From positions 1,860,001 through 1,924,000 of the forward strand of contig NZ_CP029480.1 in assembly GCF_003258705.1 (NCBI RefSeq): a stretch of DNA of 64,000 nt, given 5' to 3'. Shown one piece after another: positions 7,483-16,141 of this stretch (position 1 is its first letter; every line of letters begins with the position of its first letter). This DNA comes from Arcticibacterium luteifluviistationis (GTDB taxonomy: Bacteria; Bacteroidota; Bacteroidia; Cytophagales; Spirosomataceae). The notes under the pieces are model-generated. The model saw nothing but the letters and a program-made list of their open reading frames with translations, ran no database searches and was not told where the DNA came from. The translations under genes and the position numbers were made by a program.

Positions 7483-9576
7483 ATGAAAAATTATACTTAC
7501 GTGTTAGCCAAGAAAATGATTCTGGCTTTTCTGGTGGTCTTTGCTTGGTCTGGCTCAAGCTTGATGGCTGTCGCTCAGGCACCTTCTGTACCACCAACTG
7601 GTGTTCACTTTGATTTAAGTGGTAACGGTTTGGATGGCAAAGTGCTCTGGACAATGAGTCCAGTGACAGGTTCCAACGAATTTATAGTGGAACAAAGTAC
7701 TGACAATGGTGCTACATGGGGAGTAATTGGTGGAGCTGTGCCTTATACAGGTGCAGAAGACTATCAACTTGCTATAACAGGATTAACAAATGGTACCACT
7801 TATATTTGGAGAGTGAAAATTCAATCTGACGATGGAGGACTAACGCTATCTTCTCCTGTTTCTACAGATAACACTGCTTTTACTTATAACTCAATAACTG
7901 GTTCGGCCACGGTTACGGAACTAAATAAAACCTCAACAGCTATCACCATTAATTTGGTTGATGGTGTTACAGGAGAAGCAGGTTATAAGCTTTATGTTAA
8001 GAAGAGTGGTGCGGCCACTTACGGGGCACCTTATAAGACTTTTACAATGTCTTCTTCTGAGCAGGCTGTAACTATTTTCGGTTTAGACCCAAATACATTT
8101 TATAATATATATGCACAGGCTTATCAAGGAACTAGTGGGAAAGTAAGTAATACTATAAGCGTTAAAACAAATAGAGCTTTACCTCCAAAACCAGCTACTT
8201 TAACTTATAGAGACTTATGTCCAGAAAAAGTTACTATAGATTTTACTTTTGATGATATTAGTCAATTTGACGAACTAGAGTTAAAAATGAATGGTGCAGT
8301 TGTAAGAGTTGGTCAGGCAGATACCAAATCATTTACAATGACAGGTCTAAACCCTGGAACGGATTATAATTTTGTAGTTTTAACTAGAAACGAAACAGGT
8401 ATTGCTAATTCAAATACACTTTCTGTTCGTACTCCTGCTTACTTGGCTCCAGATGGTCCTTCGAACATCACGGATCCTTATGATATCACTACTAATTCGA
8501 TGACTATTTCATGGACGAATGGTCAAGAAGATTTAGTTTGTTTAAATAAGATACGTAACGAAATAAACTTTTTTGTTCACATTGTTAATAGAGATGGCAC
8601 TGAGGAAGATAGAACTTATTTTACTTTCCCTGGTGAAACATCTTTTACTATTCCCGATTTGCAAATGAAAGCTACGGTTACTACCACGCTTTCATCGTAT
8701 AATACGACCCACAATCTTAGAGGCTTCGGTGAAAGACAAGTTACAGGCGTTACTTTAGGACCACCTATTACCCCTGTTGATTTGGGAGCTACGCCACAAA
8801 CAAATCATTTAGGTGATGAGGAAATATTAGTTACTTGGAATGAGTATGCTGATGATGAAGACGGAAGTATTGTAGAATTGAAAGTTGGTGATGGAGATTA
8901 TAAAGTGATTGGAACGATAAAAGCCAATATCGCAATCTTTACCTATAAGCCAGTTCAAGAAGGTGTAACTTATACTTTCAGAGTTAAGGCTTTCAATCAG
9001 TATGGAGATTCTAACTATTCTGAAGAAGCTACTGCTACTCCAGACTATTCAACTGAACCAAATGCTCCTTATAACTTAAATGCCATGTTAAATGGTACAA
9101 CTGCTGTTCTAACATGGTTAGACGATGCTAATAACGAAAGTGGATTTGAAGTTCAAAAGTCATCTGATGCTGGAGTTACATGGGAGAAGATAGGAGAAGT
9201 AGGAAGAAACGTAAATACTTTCTCTGATGACGCTATTGTATCTGGTACTACTTACTGGTACGGTGTGAAGTCTATGAATAGTGTTGGAAGTTCTGATTTG
9301 GTAACAACTAAGTTTACTTTTGGAGACGCTGGTACAGTTGGTGTTATTAATGTTTATCCTAACCCAACAGTTGACTTCTTAAACTTAAGAATGGACAATA
9401 CTAAAGCGGCTACAGTTTCTGTAATTAATCAAAGTAACAGAAGAGTACTAAGTAAAACAGTTGATTTTGAAAACGGAGAAGTGAGTTTAGATGTTTCTAA
9501 CTTTACTCCTGGTGCTTATCAAGTAGTTATTATAGCTGGTGATAAGAAAGTTTCAAGAAAGATTTATAAGTACTAA
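7483..9576 (+). CDS. Secreted multi-domain fibronectin type III protein with T9SS type A sorting domain
   Basis: A 697-residue exported protein. A signal peptide (about 1-31, ending near AVAQ) is followed by about six fibronectin type III-like repeats (about 35-620). Repeated signs are ITGLTNGTTYIWRVK, FGLDPNTFYNIYAQA, MTGLNPGTDYNFVV and VQEGVTYTFRVKAFN. The last 75 residues form a type IX secretion sorting domain: VINVYPNPTVDFLNL, central strands, GAYQVVIIAGDKKVSRKI at the end. T9SS would carry it across the outer membrane and anchor it on the surface or release it. Likely an adhesin or matrix protein; no catalytic domain is visible. A strong terminator follows. Confidence 0.88.
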   Translation: MKNYTYVLAKKMILAFLVVFAWSGSSLMAVAQAPSVPPTGVHFDLSGNGLDGKVLWTMSPVTGSNEFIVEQSTDNGATWGVIGGAVPYTGAEDYQLAITGLTNGTTYIWRVKIQSDDGGLTLSSPVSTDNTAFTYNSITGSATVTELNKTSTAITINLVDGVTGEAGYKLYVKKSGAATYGAPYKTFTMSSSEQAVTIFGLDPNTFYNIYAQAYQGTSGKVSNTISVKTNRALPPKPATLTYRDLCPEKVTIDFTFDDISQFDELELKMNGAVVRVGQADTKSFTMTGLNPGTDYNFVVLTRNETGIANSNTLSVRTPAYLAPDGPSNITDPYDITTNSMTISWTNGQEDLVCLNKIRNEINFFVHIVNRDGTEEDRTYFTFPGETSFTIPDLQMKATVTTTLSSYNTTHNLRGFGERQVTGVTLGPPITPVDLGATPQTNHLGDEEILVTWNEYADDEDGSIVELKVGDGDYKVIGTIKANIAIFTYKPVQEGVTYTFRVKAFNQYGDSNYSEEATATPDYSTEPNAPYNLNAMLNGTTAVLTWLDDANNESGFEVQKSSDAGVTWEKIGEVGRNVNTFSDDAIVSGTTYWYGVKSMNSVGSSDLVTTKFTFGDAGTVGVINVYPNPTVDFLNLRMDNTKAATVSVINQSNRRVLSKTVDFENGEVSLDVSNFTPGAYQVVIIAGDKKVSRKIYKY

Positions 9577-9595
9577 TAGTACAAGACTTTAAATT

Positions 9596-9627
9596 AAAAG
9601 GTCGACCAAATGGTCGACCTTTTTTTA
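9596..9627 (+). terminator. Rho-independent terminator after the FN3 protein gene
   Basis: AGGTCGACC / GGTCGACCT perfect stem with a 4-base loop, preceded by A-rich sequence and followed by seven T. Confidence 0.85.
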
Positions 9628-9632
9628 TGCCC

Positions 9633-9640
9633 TATTTTTG
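9633..9640 (+). promoter_or_regulatory. Candidate -7 box for the thiolase/ligase unit
   Basis: TATTTTTG matches TAnnTTTG and ends 8 bases before the ATG at 9649, directly behind the preceding terminator. If it is used, the transcript would start within a few bases of the start codon. No clear -33 element is visible. Confidence 0.35.
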
Positions 9641-9648
9641 TGTTAGTT

Positions 9649-10770
9649 ATGGCAAATAATGTATTCATTTATGATTGTTTAAGAGTTCCTTCTGGTAAAA
9701 AAGGAGGACTTTATAAAAAAGTCTTGTGTGAAAATCTGACTAGTTTTCTTGTAAATCAATTGCTGGAAAGAAATCAAAAAGCAAAGTCTATAGTAACCGA
9801 ACTTGTTGTAGCTAATAGCATTGGCACTATGGGGAACATGGCTCGATATGCGGCTTTAGGTAGTACTTTATATTCTTCAGTGCTTAGTTCTACTGTCGAC
9901 CTTCAATGTGGCGGTACATATCAAGCCATTAAGCATGGCGAAGCCCTAATAGCGGCTAATAGGAGTCAAGCTATTATAGCTGGTGGCATGGAGAGCAATT
10001 CTTTAATGCCAACTAGGATTTATAATAAAAATGACCCTCGTTATACAGAAAATAGTCATATAGGTGTAGCCAGTTTTTCTCCGAATGGAAACATTGATTT
10101 AAAGCAGGCAGCTGAGAATTTAGCTTTGAAGTATGGTTTAAGTAAAAAACAAATGCATTTATGGACTTTGAATAGTCATAAAAAGGCTAGCCAATTTGTA
10201 GGTAGTGATTTGTACCTTAAGCATATCTTGGCATATGAAGGAAATACTACAGGCGAACAGCTAATTAGAAAGGATTTGACCTTTGAAAGTTTAGAGCGTT
10301 TACAGTCAAAGAACCTTATTGATAGAACCAACTCTGCAGACTATCATGATGGTGCAGGACTTGTTCTTTTGGGTGGAGAAAATTCGTTTTCTTCAAAGCC
10401 GCTAGCCCAAATAGTAGATATAGAGATTATAGGAATCAAGCCTAATGTCGCTCCCGAAGGATGTATTCTAGGGGCAGAGTCATTATTGAGGAAGAATGGT
10501 CTGAGTATTGATGATATTGACATCTTTGAGATTAATGAGTCATTTGCTTGTAAGCCTTTGGCATTTATGAAGTATTTTAATCTGGATGAAGGAGTGATAA
10601 ATGTTCTAGGAGGGAATTTGGCATTCGGACATCCTTTTGCAGCCTCAGGAGCTTTGAATCTTATTAATCTTTTATGTGCTTTGAAACTTAGCGGGAAGAA
10701 GTATGGTTTAGTTTCTGCTGGAGCTGCGGGTGGCTTTGGCTGTGCTATTTTAATTGAGAACATCGATTGA
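9649..10770 (+). CDS. Thiolase-family enzyme with an atypical C-terminal active-site motif
   Basis: A 373-residue thiolase-fold protein, slightly short for the family (about 390). The acylated Cys is conserved in TVDLQCGGTYQA (Cys87); NESFA (Asn296) and the His of FGHPFAASGA (His328) are also present. The usual second catalytic cysteine, in the C-terminal C-x-GGG-x-G motif, is replaced: GLVSAGAAGGFGCAI aligns without gaps and puts Gly358 at that place. The frame is open for 13 codons further upstream, but that part encodes the preceding terminator hairpin, so the ATG giving MANNVFIYDCLRVPSG is chosen. Its stop overlaps the start of an AMP-dependent ligase gene. Normal thiolytic or Claisen chemistry is therefore uncertain; it may be a specialised condensing enzyme. 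The substrate is unknown. Confidence 0.82.
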   Translation: MANNVFIYDCLRVPSGKKGGLYKKVLCENLTSFLVNQLLERNQKAKSIVTELVVANSIGTMGNMARYAALGSTLYSSVLSSTVDLQCGGTYQAIKHGEALIAANRSQAIIAGGMESNSLMPTRIYNKNDPRYTENSHIGVASFSPNGNIDLKQAAENLALKYGLSKKQMHLWTLNSHKKASQFVGSDLYLKHILAYEGNTTGEQLIRKDLTFESLERLQSKNLIDRTNSADYHDGAGLVLLGGENSFSSKPLAQIVDIEIIGIKPNVAPEGCILGAESLLRKNGLSIDDIDIFEINESFACKPLAFMKYFNLDEGVINVLGGNLAFGHPFAASGALNLINLLCALKLSGKKYGLVSAGAAGGFGCAILIENID

Positions 10771-12029
10771 TAACAAAGAGAATACTTAATAATGCAAAAC
10801 TGTTTCCAAATAAAGACGCTGTTGTCTTTAACGGGACTACTGTCTCTTATGGGGACTTAGCCAAAAGTATTCATGGGAAAGTATTAAACGGAAATGATTC
10901 TAGTGGAATAGGTTTTGTTTTTAACACTAATCCTGTTGAAACTTTATGTAGCGTTTTAGCTTCAAATCTTCTAAAAAGACCAGTTCTAGTTGTTCCCGAA
11001 GACTTTCCAAAGAGAAATCTTGATAAGCATACCGAAACAGGAATTCCTTCTGACGCATTTATTGGGATTCTTACATCAGGAAGTTCAGGTAAACCAAAGA
11101 CTGTTTGGAAAAGTAATGACAATTGGGAATTAGCCTTCAAACATCAAAGCGAGGTTTTTAGTGTAGGAAAAGAAGACAAGGTTTTCGTATTAGATGCATT
11201 GTCATATTCGGCAAATTTGAATGCCGCTTTACATATTCTTTGGGAAGGTGGTACTTTAGTTTTGGGCCAATTGAAAAAGGCGAACAAGTGGCAGCAGATG
11301 CTTGAAGAAAGAGAAGTGACATCTTGCTTTTTAGTTCCGTCGCATTGTCAATTGCTCCTTCAAGATGGATTTGTCAATGAAAATATAAAATCTTTAGTAA
11401 CCGCAGGTGAAAAGCTTCCTGCTAAAATGGCTAAAGAACTTTTAGAACATTTCCCGAAAACTATACTTACAGAGTATTATGGTGCTGCCGAGTTAGGGCA
11501 TATTACTTATCATCAAAACGCTGATATTTATAATTTCCCACATTCTGTAGGGAAACCTTTTCCTCAGGTTAGGGTAGAGGTTAAGGACGATAAAGTTACG
11601 GTTTCAAGTCCTTTTGTTTCTTCGGAATATAAAGAGAATGGTACCGTAGATGATTTAGGTTACTTTGATAAGGGAGATAGGCTTATTTTGAAAGGTAGAT
11701 CAGGCCGTATGTTTAATAGACGTGCCCTGAATATTTATGCTCAAGAAATTGAGAATATAGCCCTAGAGTTTGATTCTGTAGAAAAAGCGGTTCTGGTAGA
11801 AAGCGAAATAAATCAACGCCTAAGTTTATATTTCACTACCAATAGTAAGGCTTTAGGAAATGATGAAGAGGAACTTGCAGCATTTTTACGTGAGTGTTTG
11901 CCAAGTTCTAAAATGCCAAGTTTTGTAAAAGAGCTTAAGGAAATTCCGCATTCAAATGCCGGAAAGGTTGATTTCCGTGCATTGAGTAAAATGTCTGGTG
12001 AAGATAAAATCATGAACATCGCTTCATAG
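10767..12029 (+). CDS. AMP-binding (acyl-CoA synthetase-like) enzyme, short form
   Basis: A 420-residue member of the ANL adenylating family. Core motifs in order: A3 LTSGSSGKPKT (102-112), A5 EYYGAAELG (236-244), A7-like DDLGYFDKGDRLILKGRS (295-312), and the A10 lysine in SNAGKVDF (Lys400). Only about 100 residues precede A3, against 150 or more in typical acyl-CoA synthetases, so the N-terminal subdomain is reduced. Translation probably starts at TTG (10767), whose bases overlap the TGA stop of the thiolase gene (TTGA), a translationally coupled arrangement. The pairing suggests that it activates an acid whose acyl-CoA is used by the thiolase-like enzyme. MenE-like or fatty-acid ligases are the closest general types; the substrate is unknown. 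Confidence 0.82.
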   Translation: MITKRILNNAKLFPNKDAVVFNGTTVSYGDLAKSIHGKVLNGNDSSGIGFVFNTNPVETLCSVLASNLLKRPVLVVPEDFPKRNLDKHTETGIPSDAFIGILTSGSSGKPKTVWKSNDNWELAFKHQSEVFSVGKEDKVFVLDALSYSANLNAALHILWEGGTLVLGQLKKANKWQQMLEEREVTSCFLVPSHCQLLLQDGFVNENIKSLVTAGEKLPAKMAKELLEHFPKTILTEYYGAAELGHITYHQNADIYNFPHSVGKPFPQVRVEVKDDKVTVSSPFVSSEYKENGTVDDLGYFDKGDRLILKGRSGRMFNRRALNIYAQEIENIALEFDSVEKAVLVESEINQRLSLYFTTNSKALGNDEEELAAFLRECLPSSKMPSFVKELKEIPHSNAGKVDFRALSKMSGEDKIMNIAS

Positions 12030-12056
12030 ATTTTAAATTTACTAAACAAACATATT

Positions 12057-13973
12057 ATGCTTCGTATTATACTTATTATGACTCTAGTGAGTCTACACTC
12101 CTTTGGGCAAGATAGCCTACAACTTGAACTATCAGAAATAAAGGTTTCGGCTAATATTAACCAATCGGAAATTATTAAAACAGCTAGAAATGTTTCGGTG
12201 ATTTCTGCCGAAGAAATAGCTAAGTCTCCTACGAAAACGATTGATGGTATTTTACAATATGCCCTTAATGTGGATGTAAGGTCACGTTCACCGTTTGGTG
12301 TACAGGCTGATATTAGCATTAGAGGAGGGCATTTTGACCAAACCTTGGTAATGATAGATGGAGTTAAAATGAATGACCCGCAAACGGGGCACCATACGCT
12401 TAATTTGCCTATTCCGGTAGAGCTAATTGAAAGAATAGAGGTTTTACAAGGAGGAGCCTCTAGAGTTTACGGTCCAAATGCATTTTCTGGTTTGATTAAT
12501 ATAATAACCAAAACTTCTGCCAAAGGAGCTTCAAGTGTTGGAATAGCTGGCGGTGAAAATGGACTTTATAAACTGGACGGAACGTTGGCTTTGCAGGGCA
12601 AAAAAACGAATAGCTTTGTTTCTTTATCAAAAGTGCATTCTGATGGGTATTCTTATAATACGGCTTTTGACAGATCTTCTATTTACGCTAAAACAACAAT
12701 TGAGAGCAAAAAAGGTTTTTTGACATTACAAGGAGGAATCATGGACAATGATTTTGGGGCATCAAACTTTTATCATCCTAAGTTTTATGATCAATATGAA
12801 GAAACGGGGAGTAGATTTTTGGCTTTATCTAAGACGCATAACTTTTCGAATAAACTATCTGGTACGCTGATAGCGTCAATCAGAAATCATAAAGACTTAT
12901 ACGATTTTAACAATTATATCGATAGTCCTCAAACCTATAGTAGTGTTAATTTTCATAAATCTAATGTAATTGACTTAGAATGGAAAATGAGGTATTTGTC
13001 TGATTTTGGTGCGAGTTCAGTGGGAGTAGAATGGCGTCAAGAAGGAATTATAAGTAATAGACTTGGTGACGAGGTCTCGGAGCCAAAGGAAGTTAAAGGG
13101 TATTCTGGCATTTTTTATGATAAAGCAAAGATTAGACAAAATTTTAGTGCTTATCTGGAGCAGCAGAAAACTTTTGGGAAGTTGATGCTCTCTGGCGGAG
13201 CTTTGTTGAATTTTAATTCTCAATTTGGAACAAAGCTTTATCCAGGTTTGGATGCTTCTTATGCGGTGTCAACTGGCTTATCAGTATATGGTACGGTCAA
13301 TAAATCCTTACGATTTCCAACCTTTACAGAGATGTATTTAAATACGTCAACAGTAAAGGCTGACCCAAATTTATTGCCAGAAAAGGCTATTAATTATGAA
13401 GTGGGTGTTAAGAGATTTACTTCCTGGACTAATTTTACGGCATCAGTATTTTATAAACAAACCACAGATGCGATAGATAAAATTAAAAGACCAAATTTGG
13501 AAGTGCCTACCATGGAGAATATTGATAATATAAATATGGCAGGACTAGAGTTGGTTGGTCAATTTGACTTAGCTAAGAAGTTAAACAATTCTAATTTCTG
13601 GTTTCAGAAGCTTCAATTTAATTATGCTTATTTAGTGGCAGACAGAAAAGAAATTGATTTTCAGTCTTTTTATACACTTAACTTTTTAAAGCATAAATTT
13701 GGTGTAGGAACCTTTTATAGGCTTACAAAAGATGTATCGGCCTCTGTTTTTTATACTTATAAGCTACGCAAAGGAAATTTTCAATTAGATGGAGAATCAC
13801 CTTTACAAAACTATAAACCTGTTCATTTGGTTGATGTAAGAGTAGACTATACACGAAAGCGTTTTAAGGTTTTTGTAGATGCAAATAACCTTCTTAACTA
13901 CGAATACTTTGAGTTTGGTTTTGTGGAACAGCCAAGAAGATGGTTAAGTGGTGGAATTAAATTGACTTTTTGA
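12057..13973 (+). CDS. TonB-dependent outer-membrane receptor
   Basis: A 638-residue receptor. A signal peptide (about 1-17, ending SFGQ) is followed by the TonB-box region and plug domain (about 40-150, with ADISIRGGHFDQTLVMIDG and VLQGGASRVYGPNAFSGLINI) and a 22-strand-type barrel to the C-terminal aromatic residue (GGIKLTF). There is no N-terminal carboxypeptidase-like domain, so it resembles the BtuB/CirA type and not SusC. It begins 27 bases after the ligase gene in the same direction and may be its operon partner. Transport substrate unknown; no riboswitch is visible upstream. Confidence 0.9.
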   Translation: MLRIILIMTLVSLHSFGQDSLQLELSEIKVSANINQSEIIKTARNVSVISAEEIAKSPTKTIDGILQYALNVDVRSRSPFGVQADISIRGGHFDQTLVMIDGVKMNDPQTGHHTLNLPIPVELIERIEVLQGGASRVYGPNAFSGLINIITKTSAKGASSVGIAGGENGLYKLDGTLALQGKKTNSFVSLSKVHSDGYSYNTAFDRSSIYAKTTIESKKGFLTLQGGIMDNDFGASNFYHPKFYDQYEETGSRFLALSKTHNFSNKLSGTLIASIRNHKDLYDFNNYIDSPQTYSSVNFHKSNVIDLEWKMRYLSDFGASSVGVEWRQEGIISNRLGDEVSEPKEVKGYSGIFYDKAKIRQNFSAYLEQQKTFGKLMLSGGALLNFNSQFGTKLYPGLDASYAVSTGLSVYGTVNKSLRFPTFTEMYLNTSTVKADPNLLPEKAINYEVGVKRFTSWTNFTASVFYKQTTDAIDKIKRPNLEVPTMENIDNINMAGLELVGQFDLAKKLNNSNFWFQKLQFNYAYLVADRKEIDFQSFYTLNFLKHKFGVGTFYRLTKDVSASVFYTYKLRKGNFQLDGESPLQNYKPVHLVDVRVDYTRKRFKVFVDANNLLNYEYFEFGFVEQPRRWLSGGIKLTF

Positions 13974-14009
13974 CGTAGTAGAAAGAAAAAGGTTATAGGA
14001 AAATAGTGC

Positions 14010-14017
14010 TACTTTTG
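14010..14017 (+). promoter_or_regulatory. Candidate -7 box for queD-lpxB
   Basis: TACTTTTG is a perfect TAnnTTTG match, 17 bases before the ATG at 14035. No clear -33 TTG is present. Confidence 0.35.
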
Positions 14018-14034
14018 CAGAAATTCAGGTGAAA

Positions 14035-14445
14035 ATGATTCGAATAACTAGAAGAGAGAACTTTAATGCAGCCCATAGGCTTTTCAACCCTAAGTGGTCT
14101 GAAGAAAAGAACTATGAAGTTTTTGGGCCTTGCAGTAGGCTTCATGGGCATAACTGGACTCTTTATGTTACAGTTGCCGGGGAGATAGACGAGGAGACGG
14201 GCTTTGTGATGGATCTTAAAAAATTGAAAGATTTAGTTCGAGAGGTGATTATCGATAAGGTAGATCATACGTACTTGAATGAAGATGTAGACTTTTTAAG
14301 AGGGAAATTGCCAAGTACTGAGATATTTTCTAGAGAAATATGGAGGCTACTAAGTCCTATTCTTAAAGATAGGTATGGTGTAGAGTTATTTGAGATTAAG
14401 CTTCACGAAACAGAAAATCATTTCGCCCAATATTTCGGCGAATAG
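14035..14445 (+). CDS. queD: 6-pyruvoyl-tetrahydropterin / 6-carboxytetrahydropterin synthase
   Basis: Acts on dihydroneopterin triphosphate; in bacteria the usual product is 6-carboxytetrahydropterin, the second step of queuosine (7-deazaguanine) synthesis. Zinc-binding histidines are seen in FNAAHRLF and LHGHNW, the catalytic cysteine in GPCSRLHGH, and the C-terminal ETENHFAQYF is typical. ATG 14035 gives 136 residues; GTG 14029 two codons upstream is equally possible. It ends 4 bases before lpxB, so the two are an operon by spacing only. Other queuosine genes are not in the window, so biopterin-type activity cannot be ruled out. Confidence 0.88.
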   Translation: MIRITRRENFNAAHRLFNPKWSEEKNYEVFGPCSRLHGHNWTLYVTVAGEIDEETGFVMDLKKLKDLVREVIIDKVDHTYLNEDVDFLRGKLPSTEIFSREIWRLLSPILKDRYGVELFEIKLHETENHFAQYFGE

Positions 14446-14449
14446 TATT

Positions 14450-15562
14450 ATGAAGTATTTCATAATTGCTGGCGAAAAATCTGGTGATTTACATGGTGGA
14501 AATTTAGCCAAAGAGCTAAAACTACAAGACTCATCTTGCATGATGCAAGGGTGGGGTGGTTCTGAAATGAGGTCTGCAGGAGTAGAACTACTTCAAGATT
14601 ATTCGGAGTTAGCCTTTATGGGCTTAGACTTTCTAAAGCATTTTGGAAGAATTAGAAAGCTTTTTATTGGCTGTAAAAAACAAATTTTGAGCTATGATCC
14701 AGATGTGCTTATTCTCATTGACTATAGTGGTTTTAACTTGAGAATAGCCAAATGGGCAAAGAAGAATGATATTAAAGTAGTGTATTACATTGCCCCTAAA
14801 ACTTGGGCATGGAATGCTTCGCGAAATAAGTCAATCAAGAAATTTGTAGATAGACTCTTAGTCATTTTGCCTTTTGAAGAAAGCTATTTTAAAGAGCATG
14901 GTATTGAAACACTTTATGTGGGAAACCCATTAGTGGAACGCATCAATGCCTTTGTGCCTGACACCGCTTTTAAAGATACTATTCCTGAGGGTTATGACTC
15001 TGTCGTGGCTCTATTGCCAGGCAGTCGAAAAAAAGAAATAGAAAGAGTCTCAGAAGAGTTGAAAAAGGTGGCTAGGCAGTTTAAGCATACGTTATTTGTG
15101 GTGGCCGCGATTTCTGAAGTTGAACAATCGCTTTATAAATGTTTTGAATGCATTCCAAATTCTATTTTGGTTTTTGACAAAACGTATGATATTCTCAGTG
15201 TAGCTGATGCTGCCATTGTGACTTCAGGAACAGCGACTTTAGAAACGGCACTTTTCAATGTACCGCAAATAGTAGTTTATAAAGCGGATAAGTTGACCTA
15301 CTTCATTGGAAGTAGAATGGTTAAGATTAAACACATCTCTCTTGTCAATTTGATTTTAGACGACTTTGCGGTGCCAGAACTCATTCAGCAGGAATTTAAC
15401 TCTGGAATGATAAAAAGTCATCTTAAAGAATTGCTTTTTGATACTAAAAAGAAAGAAAATCAGTTGGGTAATTATAAAAAACTTAAGCTCGTTTTAGGAG
15501 AAAGAAAGGCTTCTAAATCGGCGGCGGTAAGTATACGGGAATTCCTTAAAATAGAACAATGA
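14450..15562 (+). CDS. lpxB: Lipid-A-disaccharide synthase
   Basis: Joins UDP-2,3-diacylglucosamine and lipid X to make the lipid A disaccharide; peripheral at the inner membrane. GT-B fold (GT19) with the diagnostic N-terminus YFIIAGEKSGDLHGGNL, then LIDYSGFNLRIAKWAK, YYIAPKTWAWN, LLPGSRKKEI and the acceptor motif VTSGTATLETAL. The frame opens 20 codons earlier inside queD, but the conserved N-terminus begins at the ATG at 14450. The 370-residue length is standard. Its stop overlaps the ATG of the following lipoprotein gene by 4 bases (ATGA). Confidence 0.95.
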   Translation: MKYFIIAGEKSGDLHGGNLAKELKLQDSSCMMQGWGGSEMRSAGVELLQDYSELAFMGLDFLKHFGRIRKLFIGCKKQILSYDPDVLILIDYSGFNLRIAKWAKKNDIKVVYYIAPKTWAWNASRNKSIKKFVDRLLVILPFEESYFKEHGIETLYVGNPLVERINAFVPDTAFKDTIPEGYDSVVALLPGSRKKEIERVSEELKKVARQFKHTLFVVAAISEVEQSLYKCFECIPNSILVFDKTYDILSVADAAIVTSGTATLETALFNVPQIVVYKADKLTYFIGSRMVKIKHISLVNLILDDFAVPELIQQEFNSGMIKSHLKELLFDTKKKENQLGNYKKLKLVLGERKASKSAAVSIREFLKIEQ

Positions 15563-16044
15563 AAAAACTAATTATTGCATTTTTATCAGTAGGCTTTTTA
15601 ATGACATCTTGTAAAAAAGATGAAGAAGTAAAAGCGGAAGCAAAACCAACTTTAGAGTTATTAACGAGTAATAGTTCTAAGTCATGGAAAGTGAAAGATG
15701 GTATTGCCAAGCAAAATGGACTTGAGGTGAACTTAATAGCCTCTCAAAACCCTTGTGTTACAGACAATATTATTACGTTGGCAAGTGATTTTACCTATGA
15801 TTTTCTAGAAGGGGCCTCTAAATGTGATGCAAATGACCCGAATTTAATACTTTCTGCATCATGGAGTCTTTCTCAAGATGAGTCTATCATAACAATAGAT
15901 AAATTCATTTTCTTGGGTAGAACAGTTGATAATCCTGCTTTTGTATTGTCAGAAGTAACGGAAACTACCTTTTCAGGTACTACAACGCTTACTTTAGAAG
16001 GAGAAACGTTTGATGTAGATGTGACCTTTGAAGTGGTTAATTAA
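15559..16044 (+). CDS. Small lipoprotein, lipocalin-like, function unknown
   Basis: A 161-residue protein with a lipoprotein signal (FLMTSC, Cys18-type lipobox) and a Lys/Glu-rich tether, then a beta-strand-rich domain with alternating hydrophobic residues (SSKSWKVKDG, ITLASDFTYDF, SWSLSQDESIITIDKF, TTTLTLEGETFDVDVTFEV). The SKSWK...W-x-x pattern resembles lipocalin-like lipoproteins of Bacteroidota. It overlaps lpxB by 4 bases and is probably translated with it, but no functional link is evident. Confidence 0.7.
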   Translation: MKKLIIAFLSVGFLMTSCKKDEEVKAEAKPTLELLTSNSSKSWKVKDGIAKQNGLEVNLIASQNPCVTDNIITLASDFTYDFLEGASKCDANDPNLILSASWSLSQDESIITIDKFIFLGRTVDNPAFVLSEVTETTFSGTTTLTLEGETFDVDVTFEVVN

Positions 16045-16062
16045 ATAAGTGTTTATTAATAC

Positions 16063-16077
16063 TTAGAATAATTCTAA
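16063..16077. promoter_or_regulatory. Perfect palindrome upstream of sufB (candidate operator)
   Basis: TTAGAA-TAA-TTCTAA, a 6+6 perfect inverted repeat with a 3-base spacer, lies just upstream of the presumed -33 element of the sufB promoter. Such a site would suit an Rrf2/IscR-type or Fur-type dimer. The identity of the binder is inference. Confidence 0.45.
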
Positions 16078-16079
16078 TT

Positions 16080-16111
16080 TTGAGAACATATTCTGCCTAA
16101 CCTATGTTAGG
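16080..16111 (+). promoter_or_regulatory. Candidate sufB promoter with overlapping inverted repeat
   Basis: TTG (16080-16082), 20 bases, then TATGTTAG (16103-16110), a near match to TAnnTTTG. The -7 element is embedded in a second perfect inverted repeat, CCTAAC-CTAT-GTTAGG (16096-16111). Transcription would start near 16117, after the TTG at 16112, which supports the ATG at 16142 as the sufB start. Confidence 0.45.
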
Positions 16112-16141
16112 TTGCTGAGTGATATCATTAAGAAAGAGAGC

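Noticed and set aside
10344-10763. 139-codon minus-strand frame inside the thiolase gene
   Set aside because: Antisense shadow; the plus frame holds the conserved thiolase motifs.
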